DNA from: Thermoplasmata archaeon | Lineage (GTDB): Archaea; Thermoplasmatota; Thermoplasmata; Thermoplasmatales; Thermoplasmataceae | Direction: 5' to 3' | Length of the DNA: 5,053 nucleotides | NCBI GenBank assembly: GCA_021845325.1 | Contig: JAKBRR010000164.1 | Location: 1 to 5,053, forward strand | Part shown: positions 4,272 through 5,053 of the stretch, piece after piece | Layout of the letters: each line of letters starts with the position of its first letter | How positions within the stretch are numbered: position 1 is the first letter of the stretch | Made by a program: the position numbers and the translations under genes | Notes under the pieces: model-generated | Database searches by the model: none | The model's input: only the letters and a program-made list of their open reading frames with translations | What the model was told of the DNA's origin: nothing

Positions 4272-5053
4272 GTTCAAAACAGCTAAACATGGTTCAGGCA
4301 ATAAACTCCACACTTGACTATGCTTTGTCTAAAAATGATTCGGTAGTTCTTCTGGGTGAAGATATCGGAAGGGATGGGGGCGTATTCAGAGTGACTGAAG
4401 GATTGCAGGCTAAGTATGGTTCTGACAGAGTAATAGACACTCCTCTTGTTGAACTTGGCATAGTTGGAATGTCTATTGGTATGGCATTAAACGGAATGAA
4501 ACCAATACCGGAAATTCAGTTTCAGGATTTCATATTCACCGCTTTCGATCAGCTTGTTAATCAGGCAGCCAAATTAAGATACAGGTCCGGGGGACAGTTT
4601 AACGTTCCTATGATTTTGAGAACACCCTATGGTGGTGGAATAAAGGGCGGACTCTATCATTCGCAGAGCGGGGAAGCTTATTTTGCACATACAGCAGGTC
4701 TGACAGTCATATCACCATCAAACCCGTATGACGCGAAAGGTCTTTTGATGTCAGCTCTCGAATATGAGGATCCAATAATATTTCTTGAGCCAAAAAAACT
4801 ATACAGATCAACAAAGATAGATGTTCCTGATGAAGAGTACAAAGTTCCCATTGGAAAGGCTTCAGTTGTCAGGGAGGGAAATGATCTGACGATCGTTACC
4901 TATGGGTCAATGGTTCCTGTGGTGACCGCTGCAATTGAGAAGAATAAGGTTGATGCAGAAGTTATTGACCTGAGAACAATAATGCCATATGATGGTGAAA
5001 CTATACTTCAATCTGTAAAGAAAACAGGAAGGGCAATGATTGTCCATGAAGCT
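4268..5053 (+). CDS. bkdA2: Branched-chain-type 2-oxoacid dehydrogenase E1 component, beta subunit (3' end cut)
   Basis: This is the beta subunit of the E1 decarboxylase, partner of the alpha subunit just upstream. The first 262 residues are present; the family is about 320-340, so roughly 60-75 are missing beyond the edge. Hallmarks are LLGEDIGRDGGVFRVTEGL (28-46), TPLVELGIVG (58-67, whose Glu62 corresponds to the conserved glutamate that activates ThDP), IQFQDFIFTAFDQLVNQAAK (83-102), the active-site histidine in GGLYHSQS (His131), SPSNPYDAKGLL, EPKKLYR and DLRTIMPYD. The order and wording match branched-chain E1 beta, for example LRYRSGGQFN and the closing KTGRAMIVHEA. The GTG start overlaps the E1 alpha TGA (GTGA) and has a ribosome-binding site 6 bases upstream; the in-frame ATG at codon 8 is the alternative. 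In this family the alpha subunit supplies much of the ThDP site and the beta subunit completes it, so the two must be made together. Confidence 0.95.
   Translation, partial: MSSKQLNMVQAINSTLDYALSKNDSVVLLGEDIGRDGGVFRVTEGLQAKYGSDRVIDTPLVELGIVGMSIGMALNGMKPIPEIQFQDFIFTAFDQLVNQAAKLRYRSGGQFNVPMILRTPYGGGIKGGLYHSQSGEAYFAHTAGLTVISPSNPYDAKGLLMSALEYEDPIIFLEPKKLYRSTKIDVPDEEYKVPIGKASVVREGNDLTIVTYGSMVPVVTAAIEKNKVDAEVIDLRTIMPYDGETILQSVKKTGRAMIVHEA

Noticed and set aside
3980..4313. Two minus-strand 75-codon reading frames over E1 alpha and the E1 beta start
   Set aside because: They are antisense to strongly conserved E1 genes and overlap each other. Their Phe/Ser/Leu-rich composition is that of shadow frames.
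1..5053. RNA genes, CRISPR arrays, insertion sequences, long repeats
   Set aside because: I saw no tRNA-like cloverleaf, no regularly spaced repeats, no transposase-like frame and no long direct or inverted repeats. The spacers are too short to hold such elements.

Overview
The window looks like a chromosomal segment of a thermoacidophilic archaeon, most likely a member of the Thermoplasmatales or a near relative. The evidence is AT-rich DNA, frequent AGA/AGG and ATA codons, archaeal TATA-like boxes about 26 bases upstream of start codons, first genes of transcription units with no ribosome-binding site (leaderless), downstream genes with clear Shine-Dalgarno sites and 4-base ATGA/GTGA overlaps, and a branched-chain-type 2-oxoacid dehydrogenase like the one known from Thermoplasma. 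The lineage call is an inference from style and gene content; no marker gene is present.

Layout. Bases 1-328 (minus strand) hold two small, translationally coupled genes of unknown function: a 72-residue coiled-coil protein followed by a gene cut by the window edge. A 90-base divergent promoter region (329-418) separates them from a plus-strand gene (419-1336) for a 305-residue soluble protein I do not recognise. This gene converges, with an 11-base gap, on a minus-strand branched-chain amino acid aminotransferase gene (ilvE, 1348-2259/2265). A 141-base divergent promoter region (2266-2406) then leads to a plus-strand operon: lipoyl synthase (lipA, GTG start at 2407), the E1 alpha subunit (3258-4271) and the E1 beta subunit (GTG start at 4268, cut by the right edge after 262 codons) of a branched-chain 2-oxoacid dehydrogenase complex. 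All operon junctions are 4-base overlaps, so the three genes are almost certainly co-transcribed. E2 and E3 genes are expected just beyond the right edge.

How the genes fit together. The aminotransferase interconverts leucine, isoleucine and valine with their 2-oxo acids. The E1 alpha/beta pair decarboxylates those acids and passes the acyl group to the lipoyl arm of E2. LipA puts the sulfur atoms into that lipoyl arm. The right half of the window is therefore a compact module for branched-chain amino acid catabolism that carries its own cofactor-maturation enzyme as the first gene. The most interesting points are the coupling of a canonical LipA to E1 in an archaeon of a type expected to lack bacterial fatty acid synthesis (where does the octanoyl precursor come from?), the leaderless GTG start of lipA with an overlapping 8-codon ATG reading frame 7 bases upstream, and the unrecognised 305-residue protein.
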